64,000 nt of DNA from Burkholderiales bacterium (GCA_947451925.1 CANGAW010000001.1:62001-126000), one strand, 5' to 3'. Counted from the stretch's first letter, positions 45,445 to 54,732 are shown. Translations and numbers: made by a program. Notes: generated by a model from the sequence alone, not told the origin.

Positions 45445-46386
45445 ATGGATCTGCGACAAATGCGTTACTTTCTGACGCTGGCCGAGGAGCGCAATTTCAC
45501 CCGTGCAGCCGAGCGGCTGCACATGGCGCAACCACCGCTGACGCGGCAGATTCGCGCGCTCGAAGAAGATCTGGGTGCCGAGCTGTTTGTGCGCACACCC
45601 AAGGGCGTGAACCTGACTGCCGCCGGACAGGCGCTGCTGGCCGAGGTGCCAAACTTGCTGGCACTGGCCCAGCGCGCCAAAGAGCGGGCGCTGCTGGCTA
45701 GTCAGGGTCTCAGTGGACGGCTTGATGTCGGTATTTTTGGTTCCGGCGTGCTCGATGTCATTCCGCGCATTCTGTCGCGCTTTCACAAAGAACGCCCCGA
45801 GGTGCGCATCGTGCTGCACAACCTGACCAAGTCGGAACAGTTGCAAGCTTTGCGCGAGCGCCGCATTAGTGTTGGCTTCAACCGGTTGATTCCGCCCGAG
45901 GAGGATCTGGTAGTCGAGACGGTATTGCGCGAACCCATGATCGTGGCGCTGCCGGCTGCACATCACTTGTGCAAGAAACCGTCGCTGCGTATCAGTGACT
46001 TGAGCGACCAGCCTTTGATTCTGTATCCCAACCTGCCCATCGCTGGTCTGGCGCAGCAAGTGCTGCAAGCTTTTGTACGTGAAAAAGCCGTGGTGCGGGT
46101 GGAGCAGGAAGTCGAAGATGTGCTCACCGCTATCGCGCTGGTGGCCGGCGGATTTGGTGTGTGCGTCACCACAGCCTCGTCGGCCAGCCTGCGCTTGCCG
46201 GGCGTGGTCTATCGACCGCTGGAAAGCAGTGTCCTGCGCGAGATCGAACTCAGTTGCCTGTATCGGCGCGCTGATACTTCGCCGGTACTGTCTGCTTTTG
46301 TTGCGGTAGTGCGGGATTTCTCTTTGCATGCGGCTGCACAGGCCGCTGCGCCCAAAGCGAAGCGGCCTGTGCAACGCAAAGCCTGA
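45445..46386 (+). CDS. LysR-family regulator of the meta-pathway operon
   Basis: A 313-residue LysR-type activator. The N-terminal winged helix MDLRQMRYFLTLAEERNFTR and LHMAQPPLTRQIRALEEDLG is followed by a typical effector-binding domain (residues 90-300). It diverges from the operon GlcG-dmpC-E-F-G-H-I-D. A LysR gene (aphT) controls the equivalent operon in Comamonas testosteroni TA441 as I recall, so this is likely an AphT counterpart sensing a ring-cleavage intermediate. AAGGA precedes the start. It converges with dmpB. Confidence 0.88.
   Translation: MDLRQMRYFLTLAEERNFTRAAERLHMAQPPLTRQIRALEEDLGAELFVRTPKGVNLTAAGQALLAEVPNLLALAQRAKERALLASQGLSGRLDVGIFGSGVLDVIPRILSRFHKERPEVRIVLHNLTKSEQLQALRERRISVGFNRLIPPEEDLVVETVLREPMIVALPAAHHLCKKPSLRISDLSDQPLILYPNLPIAGLAQQVLQAFVREKAVVRVEQEVEDVLTAIALVAGGFGVCVTTASSASLRLPGVVYRPLESSVLREIELSCLYRRADTSPVLSAFVAVVRDFSLHAAAQAAAPKAKRPVQRKA
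46335..46373. terminator. Perfect 13-bp hairpin at the LysR/dmpB convergence
   Basis: TGCACAGGCCGCT and AGCGGCCTGTGCA form a 13-bp perfect stem inside the last codons of the LysR gene, 21 bases from the dmpB stop. It has no T-run. It could end both convergent transcripts with Rho or protect the dmpB 3' end. Confidence 0.4.
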
Positions 46387-46393
46387 AAACAGA

Positions 46394-47338
46394 TCAGGTG
46401 TAAACATCGGTGAAAGAAGGCACCGCATCGCCGGTGTGATAGAAGATGCCGGTCCACAGCTTGTCTTCGGTCCAGGTCGTCACAGGACGATCCGGTTGTG
46501 CCAGATAACCGAGGCCAGCGAAGGTCTCATTGCGGTTGCCACTCGGGTCGAAGAAATAAATCGTCTCGCCGCGGGTAATACCGTGGCGGGTAGGCGCCAC
46601 ATCAATCTTCACTTTGTTTTTGGCCATGATATCGGCTGCCTTGAGCACATCGTGCCAGGAGTCGAGGTAGAAGGAGACGTGATGAATACCCGCCTTGGCG
46701 CCGCCGACAAAGGCGATGTCATGCGGAGTATTCGTACGCGTCAGCCAGGCTGCTGCCTGAATCGCGCCGCCAGGTCCGACCATGACTTGTTCAACCAGGT
46801 AGAAGTCCAGAGCTTTGCTCAGGAACTCGGTGTTTTCTGCCACCTTGTTGACGCCTGTTTCAGGATTGAGTTCGCACATCAGCAGCACGTGGTCGAGCCA
46901 GTGTACGCCTGCGCCCTTGATATTGTCTGGCCAAGGATCAGGATTAGTGGTGCCGACTTCGGTACCGACATATTCCTTGGTGGCGTAGAGACGCATTTCA
47001 TGGCTGCTTGGCAGCTTGAATTGCAGCATGCGACCCGTCGCCGGAATTGATCCTTCTGGCAAATCGGTGACCTTGATGCCATAGGCTTCAATGCGTTCCT
47101 TGAGGCTGTCCAGATCACTTTCTTTTTCAACTTTGTAAGCGATGTGGTTCATGCCGGCCTGATCCGACGGCGTCAGGATGATGGAGTAACGATCCCATTC
47201 ATCCCAGCACTTCAGATAGACGTTGCCTGCTTTGTCTTCCATCGTCACTTTCATGCCGATCACATCGCGGTAGTGCTTGACTGCCGCTTCCATATCCATC
47301 ACTTTCAGGCTTGCATGCCCGATTCGCATTACACCCAT
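46394..47338 (-). CDS. dmpB: Catechol 2,3-dioxygenase
   Basis: A 314-residue two-domain extradiol dioxygenase that opens catechol next to the hydroxyls, giving 2-hydroxymuconic semialdehyde. Fe(II) ligands are visible as His150 (HWLDHVLLM), His219 or His220 ([10 protein letters not shown]) and Glu271 ([10 protein letters not shown]). Its sequence looks closer to the betaproteobacterial type (Comamonas/Ralstonia) than to Pseudomonas XylE/DmpB, by memory. AAGGAG precedes the ATG. It is the last gene of the long hydroxylase operon. Confidence 0.96.
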   Translation of the reverse strand: MGVMRIGHASLKVMDMEAAVKHYRDVIGMKVTMEDKAGNVYLKCWDEWDRYSIILTPSDQAGMNHIAYKVEKESDLDSLKERIEAYGIKVTDLPEGSIPATGRMLQFKLPSSHEMRLYATKEYVGTEVGTTNPDPWPDNIKGAGVHWLDHVLLMCELNPETGVNKVAENTEFLSKALDFYLVEQVMVGPGGAIQAAAWLTRTNTPHDIAFVGGAKAGIHHVSFYLDSWHDVLKAADIMAKNKVKIDVAPTRHGITRGETIYFFDPSGNRNETFAGLGYLAQPDRPVTTWTEDKLWTGIFYHTGDAVPSFTDVYT

Positions 47339-47348
47339 TTTTGTCTCC

Positions 47349-47711
47349 TTACTTTGTTGTTGTCGCAGGTGGGGCGGCCTGCTCGGGAATCCCCTTTGAA
47401 AACGGTTTACTCATCTTGCCGGCCACTTCGAGTGTGATCTCGGTGCTCGGCCCTACTCTGCAAGCGAGCGTATAGCCCTGTGCTTCTTCTTCTGCCGTCA
47501 CATGGGCGCGGCTGACCGGGCCCAACAATGCAGTGCTACCGCTGAGTATGCGAATTTTGCACACGCCGCAGCCGCCATTGACACACCCGACCGGTATCCC
47601 TTTGCGACCAAGTCGTAGCATGCCTTTGAGCAGGCTCTCGCCGATTGCGCACGCATAGCTCTCGCCTGTCTGGGGTATCGTGACCTGCAGCTTGGGACGG
47701 AAGTCGAACAT
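47349..47711 (-). CDS. dmpQ: XylT/DmpQ-type [2Fe-2S] ferredoxin
   Basis: A 120-residue plant-type ferredoxin. The cluster ligands are in [14 protein letters not shown] and TLACRV. Family members re-reduce the iron of catechol 2,3-dioxygenase after oxidative inactivation, and the gene sits directly before dmpB as expected. Start 47711 (MFDFRPK) is taken because the open frame to 47804 lies inside dmpP. The C-terminal tail ([12 protein letters not shown]) is longer than in XylT. Confidence 0.93.
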   Translation of the reverse strand: MFDFRPKLQVTIPQTGESYACAIGESLLKGMLRLGRKGIPVGCVNGGCGVCKIRILSGSTALLGPVSRAHVTAEEEAQGYTLACRVGPSTEITLEVAGKMSKPFSKGIPEQAAPPATTTK

Positions 47712-47721
47712 GGTTCTGATA

Positions 47722-48780
47722 TCAGACGCGTTTAAAGAAAGCACTACGCGGCTTGGAGGCGTCAGCTGCCGTAATGAATTTTTCGGCGTACATGTCGCGC
47801 TCATAGAGTCGCCCTTGCATCAGGGTGGCGAGACAGGCTTCAATCATCACGGGCGGGCCGCACATATACGCTTTGTGACCAGAAAAATCGCCCTTAAAAT
47901 GTTCTTTGGCAGCGTCATGCACGAAACCCTTGTGACCTTCAAAACCGCTGGCATCCTCACTGAGCGCGGGGACATAGGTGAAGTTTGGATGCTGTTGAGC
48001 CAGCGCCCTGAATTCGGCGTCGTAATACAGTTCAGCCAGATTGCGCTGCCCATATATCAGCGTGATCGGATGGGGATAGCCTTGCGCCAGCAAATCGTGA
48101 ATCATTGAACGGGGGCTCGACAAGCCGGAGCCGCCTGCCATAAAAATAAGCGGCGCCTGCTCCGAGGTCCGCACAAAAAACCGGCCGTAAGGACCAGAGA
48201 TGGTCAGCGCATCGCCCACTTTCAGCGTGTTGTGCAGATAAGCGGTGCCGGCGCCGCCTTCGATAATGCGTACATTAATTTCCAGCTCGCCGGTGCGGGC
48301 AATTTCTTGCGGTGAATTGGCAATCGAGAACGGACGGCCGCCTTCAACACCAGGCATCACCACCTGCACATACTGACCGGCCTGAAAATCAATCGGATGA
48401 TCCAGCTTGAGCCAGATCGCCTTGATGGTCGGGGTGACAGTTTCGATGCGGCTGACAGTGGTCTTGAAGTCTTCCATCGCAATGATGCGGGCATCCGGAT
48501 CATCGTCAATATCGGCTTCGATCGTGACATCGCTTTGCAGCGTGGCGCAACAGGCAAGCGTCTTGCCTTCATCGCGCTCGAAATCCATCAGCGCAAAGGG
48601 ATTCGAGACACCCGGATCAATATCGCCTTCCAACACTTCCACTTTGCAGGTGCCGCACAAGCCGTGGCCGCAAGCATGGGGAATGTAGACGCCCTTGCGC
48701 AAAGCGGCGTCGAGCATGGTTTGTCCATCTTCGACCTCGATGGTCACGCCCAGGGGTTCAATAGTCAGTAGCTGTGACAT
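47722..48780 (-). CDS. dmpP: Phenol hydroxylase reductase component P5
   Basis: A 352-residue NADH reductase. The N-terminal ferredoxin domain has HACGHGLCGTCKVEV (Cys37, 42, 45) and ACCATL; an FAD domain with GRPFSIANSPQE and an NAD domain with GGSGLSSPRSMIHDLL follow. It passes electrons from NADH to the di-iron centre of the oxygenase. Only one reductase gene exists, so it must serve both alpha subunits. It lies after the second dmpO. Confidence 0.95.
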   Translation of the reverse strand: MSQLLTIEPLGVTIEVEDGQTMLDAALRKGVYIPHACGHGLCGTCKVEVLEGDIDPGVSNPFALMDFERDEGKTLACCATLQSDVTIEADIDDDPDARIIAMEDFKTTVSRIETVTPTIKAIWLKLDHPIDFQAGQYVQVVMPGVEGGRPFSIANSPQEIARTGELEINVRIIEGGAGTAYLHNTLKVGDALTISGPYGRFFVRTSEQAPLIFMAGGSGLSSPRSMIHDLLAQGYPHPITLIYGQRNLAELYYDAEFRALAQQHPNFTYVPALSEDASGFEGHKGFVHDAAKEHFKGDFSGHKAYMCGPPVMIEACLATLMQGRLYERDMYAEKFITAADASKPRSAFFKRV

Positions 48781-48806
48781 GGTGTCATTCGTTATTCAAT
48801 ATGTTT

Positions 48807-49208
48807 TTAAAAAGCCTGCCGCCCTTTACCGACCGACGTACGGCTGCCTTCCAGCGCAGGCGTACGAAACTTGATCAGTGATTTGTGACTCAGGCCATGC
48901 TGCTCCAGCGACTTGCCCATATCGGGAATGAAGCGCTTATCCGAGTTGAACCATTGCACGCGCTTCCAGTCGATATCTTCAAATTCGGGATGCTCGCCAT
49001 ACAACTCAGGCAAGACATCCCGCACCAGCGCGCCGAAGGGCAGCGACGGTGGCAGCGGCACGCACAAGGGTGCGCCGTACATCAAGTGGTTTTCCCAGCA
49101 CAGGAAAATCAGCCGCTTGCCATGGAACACGCTTTCATCATCCTGCTGTCGCAGCGGGTAATCCCCGATAGCCACCATGACGTCGCCTGTCGCTTCGGCT
49201 GCCATCAC
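48807..49208 (-). CDS. dmpO: Phenol hydroxylase subunit P4, second copy
   Basis: A 133-residue DmpO-type gamma subunit. Shared landmarks with the other copy are LYGEHPEFEDIDWKRVQWF and GLSHKSLIKFRTP. It is 15 residues longer, with an extra N-terminus and a C-terminal GSRTSVGKGRQAF. Translation begins at GTG 49208 or the following ATG 49205, both overlapping the dmpN2 stop. The pair with the upstream alpha subunit makes a self-contained N-O module. Divergence from the first copy is greater than for the alpha subunits. Confidence 0.88.
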   Translation of the reverse strand: MMAAEATGDVMVAIGDYPLRQQDDESVFHGKRLIFLCWENHLMYGAPLCVPLPPSLPFGALVRDVLPELYGEHPEFEDIDWKRVQWFNSDKRFIPDMGKSLEQHGLSHKSLIKFRTPALEGSRTSVGKGRQAF

Positions 49209-50797
49209 GATTCCGCCTTGTCATCGGGCTTATCGTCGGGCTTCACTTCGTGCTTAGTACGGCCGCTCCAGCGCGCGAAATTCTCGCGGTCCTGGCTGGT
49301 CGAAAAATCGCCGTTGTCTTCGCCGCCATTGATGCCGTAATAGCGAATCACCTCGCGCACCGGGCTGTCACCCGGCGAAGCCGGATTGATGTCGTCGGGA
49401 TAGCAAGAACCCTGATAGATCTGCTGCACCGGCAACCAAGCCTGCACATATTTGCGCGGCTCGTGATCGAAGATCTCTTTGCAGTGGTCGCTGCAGAAGT
49501 GATATTTCTGTTCGAGATAAGTAGTCTCGCGGAAGGCAATCTTGGTGGCGTCGCCCGGCTCGGTGAACATCATTGGCACCTGACAGACCTGACACAGCAT
49601 AGGCAGCACCTGGTTGTACCAGCGGCCATCCTTGCCTTCGGCTTCTTTGTCCCAGTGCTCAAGCCGCTCGCGATAGTGACGGTCGAAAGTGTCCGGATAT
49701 TTGCTCGACAGCCAGTCGAGTTCGTCCTTGCTCGGAATCCAGGTATGGAAAGCCGCAGCATGACCGTACTGATAGAAAGTGGCCCAAGCCTGATGGCTGA
49801 TGTGGTCCTTGCCTTCGCAGGCATCCTCCCAGCCCTTAGGCTTGCGGATGCCGTAGCGCGCCAGATCATCAAACAGGGCGCCGCCATTGGATTCGGCGTA
49901 CATTTCCCATGCTTCTTTCCAGCTCATCACACGCTTGGGCAGCATGTAGTCTTGCATCATCGCGACCAAGGTCAGCAGACGATAACCACGCCAGAACCAT
50001 TTATCCATCCAGCGCTGCACGATAGGCACGTTGGCCGGATCTTGCTCGAGCATGAACTTGATGCACTCAATGCCCAGCGTCATATGACGTGATTCATCCG
50101 ACTGTGCCGAGAAGCCGAATGTCACAGTGGACAAATCACCATTGTGCGCAGCGCCGCTCATGAAGGGCACGAACAGCAGATTGGTCAGCACGTATTCAAA
50201 CGAGAAGCTGACCGCGGTCAGGAACTCGAACGGGCCGCCTGAATACGCGTCTTCGAAAAAGCTCTTTGGCACAGACAGATACCAGACGTTGTCGAACCAG
50301 TGGTTGGCGTTATGCATGCCGTTGTAGTACTTGTTGTAATGCGAGATCGCATGCGTCTCGGTCTGGAAGTGACGCAACTCGTCCACCGCCTGCATCTGCG
50401 CTGCCACCCGTGCACCGGCGCCGGTGAACTGGCGGCCGGCATGGGCGAAACCACGGTGAGCGTAATACTCCAGCGGTGTCACGCCCTGAATGAAAAGCTT
50501 CAACGCATTGATATAGCGCGCATCGGTGACGCCGAGTTCACCATGGTTTTGCGCGAAGGCTTCAATCACGGCATAAAGTTTTTTCTCTTTTTCAGCCTGA
50601 TACTTCCAGTAGGCTTCCATCGTCAGACGGAACGGGTCTTCCCATTTGTCCCAGTCATGAATGATGATGCCTTCGTATTTATCGTAAGGAAAAACCTTGT
50701 CCATAGGCTGATAGGTGGTGTCCCAGTGCAGACCACGCGTCATGGCGGCGTAGCGTTCTTTGAGGCCCAGTTTTTTCTTTTTTACACGTGCGTCCAT
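49205..50797 (-). CDS. dmpN: Phenol hydroxylase alpha (oxygenase) subunit P3, second copy, canonical di-iron site
   Basis: A 530-residue bacterial multicomponent monooxygenase alpha subunit that hydroxylates phenol to catechol. All six di-iron ligands expected from toluene monooxygenase structures are present: Glu110, Glu140/His143 (VDELRH), Glu201 (SFSFEYVLTN) and Glu235/His238 (SDESRH). The Thr205-Asn206 pair is kept. A C-terminal Cys-rich segment (CQVCQ, CSDHC) is typical. By ungapped hand count it shares 173 of the first 240 residues with the copy at 56482. AAGGAG precedes the ATG. It follows the ABC importer, not dmpM. Confidence 0.95.
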   Translation of the reverse strand: MDARVKKKKLGLKERYAAMTRGLHWDTTYQPMDKVFPYDKYEGIIIHDWDKWEDPFRLTMEAYWKYQAEKEKKLYAVIEAFAQNHGELGVTDARYINALKLFIQGVTPLEYYAHRGFAHAGRQFTGAGARVAAQMQAVDELRHFQTETHAISHYNKYYNGMHNANHWFDNVWYLSVPKSFFEDAYSGGPFEFLTAVSFSFEYVLTNLLFVPFMSGAAHNGDLSTVTFGFSAQSDESRHMTLGIECIKFMLEQDPANVPIVQRWMDKWFWRGYRLLTLVAMMQDYMLPKRVMSWKEAWEMYAESNGGALFDDLARYGIRKPKGWEDACEGKDHISHQAWATFYQYGHAAAFHTWIPSKDELDWLSSKYPDTFDRHYRERLEHWDKEAEGKDGRWYNQVLPMLCQVCQVPMMFTEPGDATKIAFRETTYLEQKYHFCSDHCKEIFDHEPRKYVQAWLPVQQIYQGSCYPDDINPASPGDSPVREVIRYYGINGGEDNGDFSTSQDRENFARWSGRTKHEVKPDDKPDDKAES

Positions 50798-50849
50798 GTG
50801 AGAACTCCTTGTGTGTGTCGTTAATATTGTTTGAAGGGTTTTTTACTAA

Positions 50850-51617
50850 TCAAAGGCCAACTGCTTCACGGTCACTGACCGGGAAATAAGCCAGGTGCAG
50901 AATCTTCGGATCATCACGCAGCTTGCCGGGCTCGCCGTCATACGACACGCTGCCGCGCGACATCACATACGCATGGTTGGCCAGTGCCAGCGCGAGCTGG
51001 GTGAATTGCTCAATCAGCAGCACACCAATGCCGCTGGCGGCGATGCGCCGTATCACCGGTACCAGACGCGCAACGATGGTCGGTGCCAGTCCGAAAGAGA
51101 GTTCATCAATCACCAGAAAGCGTGGTGTGACAATCAGTGCCTGTGCCAGTGCAACCATTTGCTGCTGGCCGCCGGACAGATCACCGGCTGCATGCTGGAG
51201 ACGCTCTTTGAGTTCGGGGAAGAGTTCCAGCGTGCGCTCGATCGAGGCATTCAGTTCGGAGCGACCCAGACCGCCACCGGCGACCAGCAAGTTGTCGCGC
51301 ACGGTCAGTTCGCGCAGCACTTGATGGCCTTCGGGTACGGTGGCCACACCGCGCCGACGAATCTCATCGGCTTCCATGCCGACCAGATCAATCCCATCCA
51401 ACCAGATCTCGCCAAACGCTGGCTCGACCACACCCGCGATGCCAAGCACGGTACTGGTCTTGCCGGCGCCGTTGGCACCCATCAGCGCCGTGATGGAACC
51501 GGGTGCAATAGAGAGTTCGATCGCATTCGTGACAGGTTTGGTACCACGTACCATGACCAGATTACGGATTTCAAGATAACCATTGCGCAGGTTGTCAGGA
51601 CGAATTTTTGCGCTCAT
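50850..51617 (-). CDS. livF: ABC transporter ATP-binding protein, LivF type
   Basis: A 255-residue ATPase with Walker A GANGAGKTS, signature LSGGQQQMVALAQAL, and Walker B LVIDELSFGLAP. It is the second ATPase of a branched-chain-amino-acid-type importer whose other parts lie directly upstream on the same strand (51614-56022). The ATG overlaps the livG stop. Fifty-two bases separate it from dmpN2, with no terminator or promoter that I can recognise, so read-through is expected. Confidence 0.93.
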   Translation of the reverse strand: MSAKIRPDNLRNGYLEIRNLVMVRGTKPVTNAIELSIAPGSITALMGANGAGKTSTVLGIAGVVEPAFGEIWLDGIDLVGMEADEIRRRGVATVPEGHQVLRELTVRDNLLVAGGGLGRSELNASIERTLELFPELKERLQHAAGDLSGGQQQMVALAQALIVTPRFLVIDELSFGLAPTIVARLVPVIRRIAASGIGVLLIEQFTQLALALANHAYVMSRGSVSYDGEPGKLRDDPKILHLAYFPVSDREAVGL

Positions 51618-52345
51618 GCCGCAGCCTCCAGTTCGTCGAAATTGCCCAGATAGGCCTGTTGCACTTCCGGATTTTTCAGCACATCATGGGTCGAACCCAG
51701 CGCCAGCAATTTACCGAAGTCGAGCACCATGGTCTCGTTACAGCAGGCTGCAATCAGGTCAACGTCATGGTCGATCAGGAACACTTGCGCCTTGCAATAG
51801 CCAGGTATGCCCTTGATGACTTTTTCCAGATGCTCCGATTCGGCGCCGCTCATGCCGGCACCCGGTTCGTCCAGCATCACCAGCTTGGGATTGCCGATCA
51901 GGGCCTTGGCGATTTCTGCCAAATGACGTTCTTCCGTCGACAGGTCACTCCCGCGCCGATGGATACGATGGGACAGACCCACGAAATCAATCGCGCTCAG
52001 GATGGCCTTGGTCTCGGCCGCACGGCTGTCGAATTTCACTTGATCGGAAATGGCCTGCACGTTTTCCAGCAGCGTTAAGTCTTCTGCGATCTGGTCGGTC
52101 TGGAAGGTACGGCGCAAACCAAATTCGGCGCGCTTGTGAGCGGGCAAACCAGTAATAAGCTCGCCATTGACTTTGACCCACCCTGTTTTGGGTTGCACAA
52201 AACCGGACAGCACATTGAGCAGCGTAGTCTTGCCGGCACCGTTGGGACCGATCAATCCGACGATAGGTTTGGTCAGTTTGACGGTCAAGCCATCGATGGG
52301 TTTGACGCCGCCAAATTGCACGCAGATGTCATTAATTTCTATCAT
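51614..52345 (-). CDS. livG: ABC transporter ATP-binding protein, LivG type
   Basis: A 243-residue ATPase with Walker A GPNGAGKTTLLN, a signature region DLSTEERHLAEIAKAL (STEER in place of SGGQQ, a shift seen in some LivG proteins of aromatic transporters) and Walker B LVMLDEPGAGMSG. It overlaps livF by four bases. Together with LivF it should power uptake through LivH/LivM. Confidence 0.92.
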   Translation of the reverse strand: MIEINDICVQFGGVKPIDGLTVKLTKPIVGLIGPNGAGKTTLLNVLSGFVQPKTGWVKVNGELITGLPAHKRAEFGLRRTFQTDQIAEDLTLLENVQAISDQVKFDSRAAETKAILSAIDFVGLSHRIHRRGSDLSTEERHLAEIAKALIGNPKLVMLDEPGAGMSGAESEHLEKVIKGIPGYCKAQVFLIDHDVDLIAACCNETMVLDFGKLLALGSTHDVLKNPEVQQAYLGNFDELEAAA

Positions 52346-52360
52346 TGCCGTAGTCCCTGT

Positions 52361-53842
52361 TTAGCGGTAGGACGCAAAAGGTTTGGGATAGCGTGCATCG
52401 ATGCGTTGACGCAAAGGCAGCACTGCCGGATAGAGCGCCAGTTCGATCAGGAACTTGAGCACGATGGCGCTCCAGATAATGGTCAGCGCAATCGAAAACT
52501 CGACATCGAACACACCCCACGCGACCCAGCCCACGAAGAAGCCGATGAACAACATATTGAGCGTGCGTTTCAGAATGCGATGGTCAGCCACCAGTCCAAG
52601 CGCTTCAACGATGCGCGCCAATCGCAGCGAGATCGCCGCTTCTACATCCTCGGCGAAGTTCTGCACGCGCTTGCCGAAGAAGCCCAGTAGCAGCCAGCAC
52701 ACGCCGGGAATGGCTTGCCTGAACAGCAGTGCAATCAAGGCAATGAAGAGCGTGCCGGCAAAGCTGGCGTAGCCGAAATGTGACGCCGCCAGCGCCAGAC
52801 CGACAGCGATCACGCCCCAGATCAGCGAGCCTTCGATGATGCGACTGACACGCACGAATTTATAAAAGTCAGCCAGTTGACCGGCGAGTCCTTTACGCCC
52901 CTGAATCAGCGACACCAGCAAGGCGAAGCCATAAAACGCATTTGCCAGATTGCCGTCGGCACCGTGGTCATTGAGCAAGGCGGGCAAGGCACGGATCAGG
53001 AGGCCCGCAATCACCGCACCCATCCAGTGATAAGAACCGCCAACGATGGTCAGGCCATACAACAGAATCGATTGACTGGTCGGAAAGCCGGTGTTGTCGA
53101 GTTGGCCGTTCAAGCCGGCGAGCAAACCACCGGCCAGTCCGGCGAGTGCGCCGCCGAGCGCGAAGGCCCAAGCCTTGTAGCCCAGCACGGACACACCGGC
53201 AGCAATCGCTGCGGCTTCACTCTTGCGAATGAGCGCCCAGGCACGACCGGGCATGGTGGCGCGCTGCCATTCAATCAGGGCCATGCCGGCTGCCAGCCAG
53301 AACATCACATAACGGAAGTAAGCATCGTCGCTGCTAGCGACCCACGGCCGCTGGATCAGTGCACGCTGGCCATTGACTACGTGACCGGCCCAGCCTTCGC
53401 CGCCATCCGGAAAACCAATCACATTCACCACCACCTGAAAGGCGGCAGCGACCATCAGTGTCAGCAACGCCAGATACAGTCCACGCATACGTAGCGCAGG
53501 CAGGCCGACGATGAGGCCAAACACGCCGGCGATTACGGCGCTAATCAGTAGCGCAATTTCAAACGGCAGACCGAAGCCATGTATCAGGCGCAGGCAGAAC
53601 CAGCCGCCGACACCTGTTAAGGCAAACTGCGCCAGCGACACCATGCCGAGTTGGCCATACAGCAGCGACACCGTACCGGCCACCAGCGTCAGGCAGGCGA
53701 CGGTGCTAAAGGTATTGAGCCAGTAAGAAGAGAACAGTAAAGGTCCGATTACGGCCACCACAAAAAAGGTGATGAGCATCGGGCGTATCCGCTGGAACGG
53801 TGTACCGGGCGGGATATCAGGTTTGTCTTTGTTTCGGGCCAT
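52361..53842 (-). CDS. livM: ABC transporter permease, LivM type with C-terminal extension
   Basis: A 493-residue membrane protein. The normal LivM core spans residues about 15-330: LLYGQLGMVSLAQFALTGVG, GLPALRMRGLYLALLTLM and the EAA-like RATMPGRAWALIRKSEAAA. After the usual end (SLIQGRKGLAGQLADFYKF) another 140 residues with about four hydrophobic segments follow. Ordinary LivM is 320-430 residues. The start at 53842 (MARNKDK) has GGAG nine bases upstream. The extra domain has no family that I recognise. Confidence 0.9.
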   Translation of the reverse strand: MARNKDKPDIPPGTPFQRIRPMLITFFVVAVIGPLLFSSYWLNTFSTVACLTLVAGTVSLLYGQLGMVSLAQFALTGVGGWFCLRLIHGFGLPFEIALLISAVIAGVFGLIVGLPALRMRGLYLALLTLMVAAAFQVVVNVIGFPDGGEGWAGHVVNGQRALIQRPWVASSDDAYFRYVMFWLAAGMALIEWQRATMPGRAWALIRKSEAAAIAAGVSVLGYKAWAFALGGALAGLAGGLLAGLNGQLDNTGFPTSQSILLYGLTIVGGSYHWMGAVIAGLLIRALPALLNDHGADGNLANAFYGFALLVSLIQGRKGLAGQLADFYKFVRVSRIIEGSLIWGVIAVGLALAASHFGYASFAGTLFIALIALLFRQAIPGVCWLLLGFFGKRVQNFAEDVEAAISLRLARIVEALGLVADHRILKRTLNMLFIGFFVGWVAWGVFDVEFSIALTIIWSAIVLKFLIELALYPAVLPLRQRIDARYPKPFASYR

Positions 53843-53847
53843 GATGT

Positions 53848-54732
53848 TTACTCCAGATGACTGTTGTCGCGCGACAGGCCAATACCTTGGCGCTGCTGCC
53901 ACAACACAGCCAGAATGGCGACGACGAAGGCGGTGGCGGAGCCGTAGCGTTGTACGCCCGGTACCAGGTTGACCATGGATTCAATGACGCCAATCGTCAG
54001 CCCACCCAACACCGTCGCCGTCAGGGAATTCATTCGTCCAACCATGGCCGCTGCCATCGCCGGAATCACAAGAAAAGTTAATACCGTAGGGTTGAGTCGC
54101 ACCATGTTGCCCATGAACAGACCCGAGACGCCTGCCAGCAATCCCGCCAGCGTCCAGGCCCAGGTGTCGATGTTCTTGATACGCACCCCAACCATTGCAC
54201 TTAATGTGCGATTGCTCTGCAAGGCCCGCATGCGCAAACCCAGCGGCGTTTTTGCCAGCAACCACAACATGCCTGCTGTCGCTGCTGCAGCAAACACCAG
54301 CGCTGCGACCCGGGTGTGGCTAATTAAACGGCGGCCATCGAATTCGATACCGTCTGAGTCCGTAGGCAACACCAGACGGCGTGGGGTGTCACCCCAATAC
54401 CACTGGGCGAAACCCATAATCATCAAGGCAAAACCGAGTGTCGCCATCGCCCGCACTACCCTGTCCTGATGGGTCAGTGAAGGTGCGATGAAGCGACCAT
54501 AGGCCCAGGACAGCAAGGTGGCCGAGCCGATGCCAGCCACCCAACCCATCCAGTCTGCATATTCAAGGTCAATGATCTGCCAGCACACCATGGCGGCCAG
54601 ACCGCCCAGTGCACCGTACGCAAAGTTGACCACGCCGCTGGCGCGGTACAGCACCACTAGGCCGACGCCTGAAAGTGCGTATACCGCGCCAACGCTAATG
54701 CCAACGACTAGGAAGGGAAGCAAGGTTTCCAT
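53848..54732 (-). CDS. livH: ABC transporter permease, LivH type
   Basis: A 294-residue membrane protein with about eight hydrophobic segments. Landmarks: GISVGAVYALSGVGLVVLYRASGVVNFAYGAL (LivH N-terminus, residues 11-42) and TPLGLRMRALQSNRTLSAMVGV, the cytoplasmic loop that contacts the ATPases. It lies five bases before livM and 39 after the binding-protein gene. Length is normal for LivH. Confidence 0.92.
   Translation of the reverse strand: METLLPFLVVGISVGAVYALSGVGLVVLYRASGVVNFAYGALGGLAAMVCWQIIDLEYADWMGWVAGIGSATLLSWAYGRFIAPSLTHQDRVVRAMATLGFALMIMGFAQWYWGDTPRRLVLPTDSDGIEFDGRRLISHTRVAALVFAAAATAGMLWLLAKTPLGLRMRALQSNRTLSAMVGVRIKNIDTWAWTLAGLLAGVSGLFMGNMVRLNPTVLTFLVIPAMAAAMVGRMNSLTATVLGGLTIGVIESMVNLVPGVQRYGSATAFVVAILAVLWQQRQGIGLSRDNSHLE

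Noticed and set aside
46328..47050. Plus-strand frame of 240 codons over dmpB
   Set aside because: It is antisense to a clear catechol 2,3-dioxygenase with all iron ligands.
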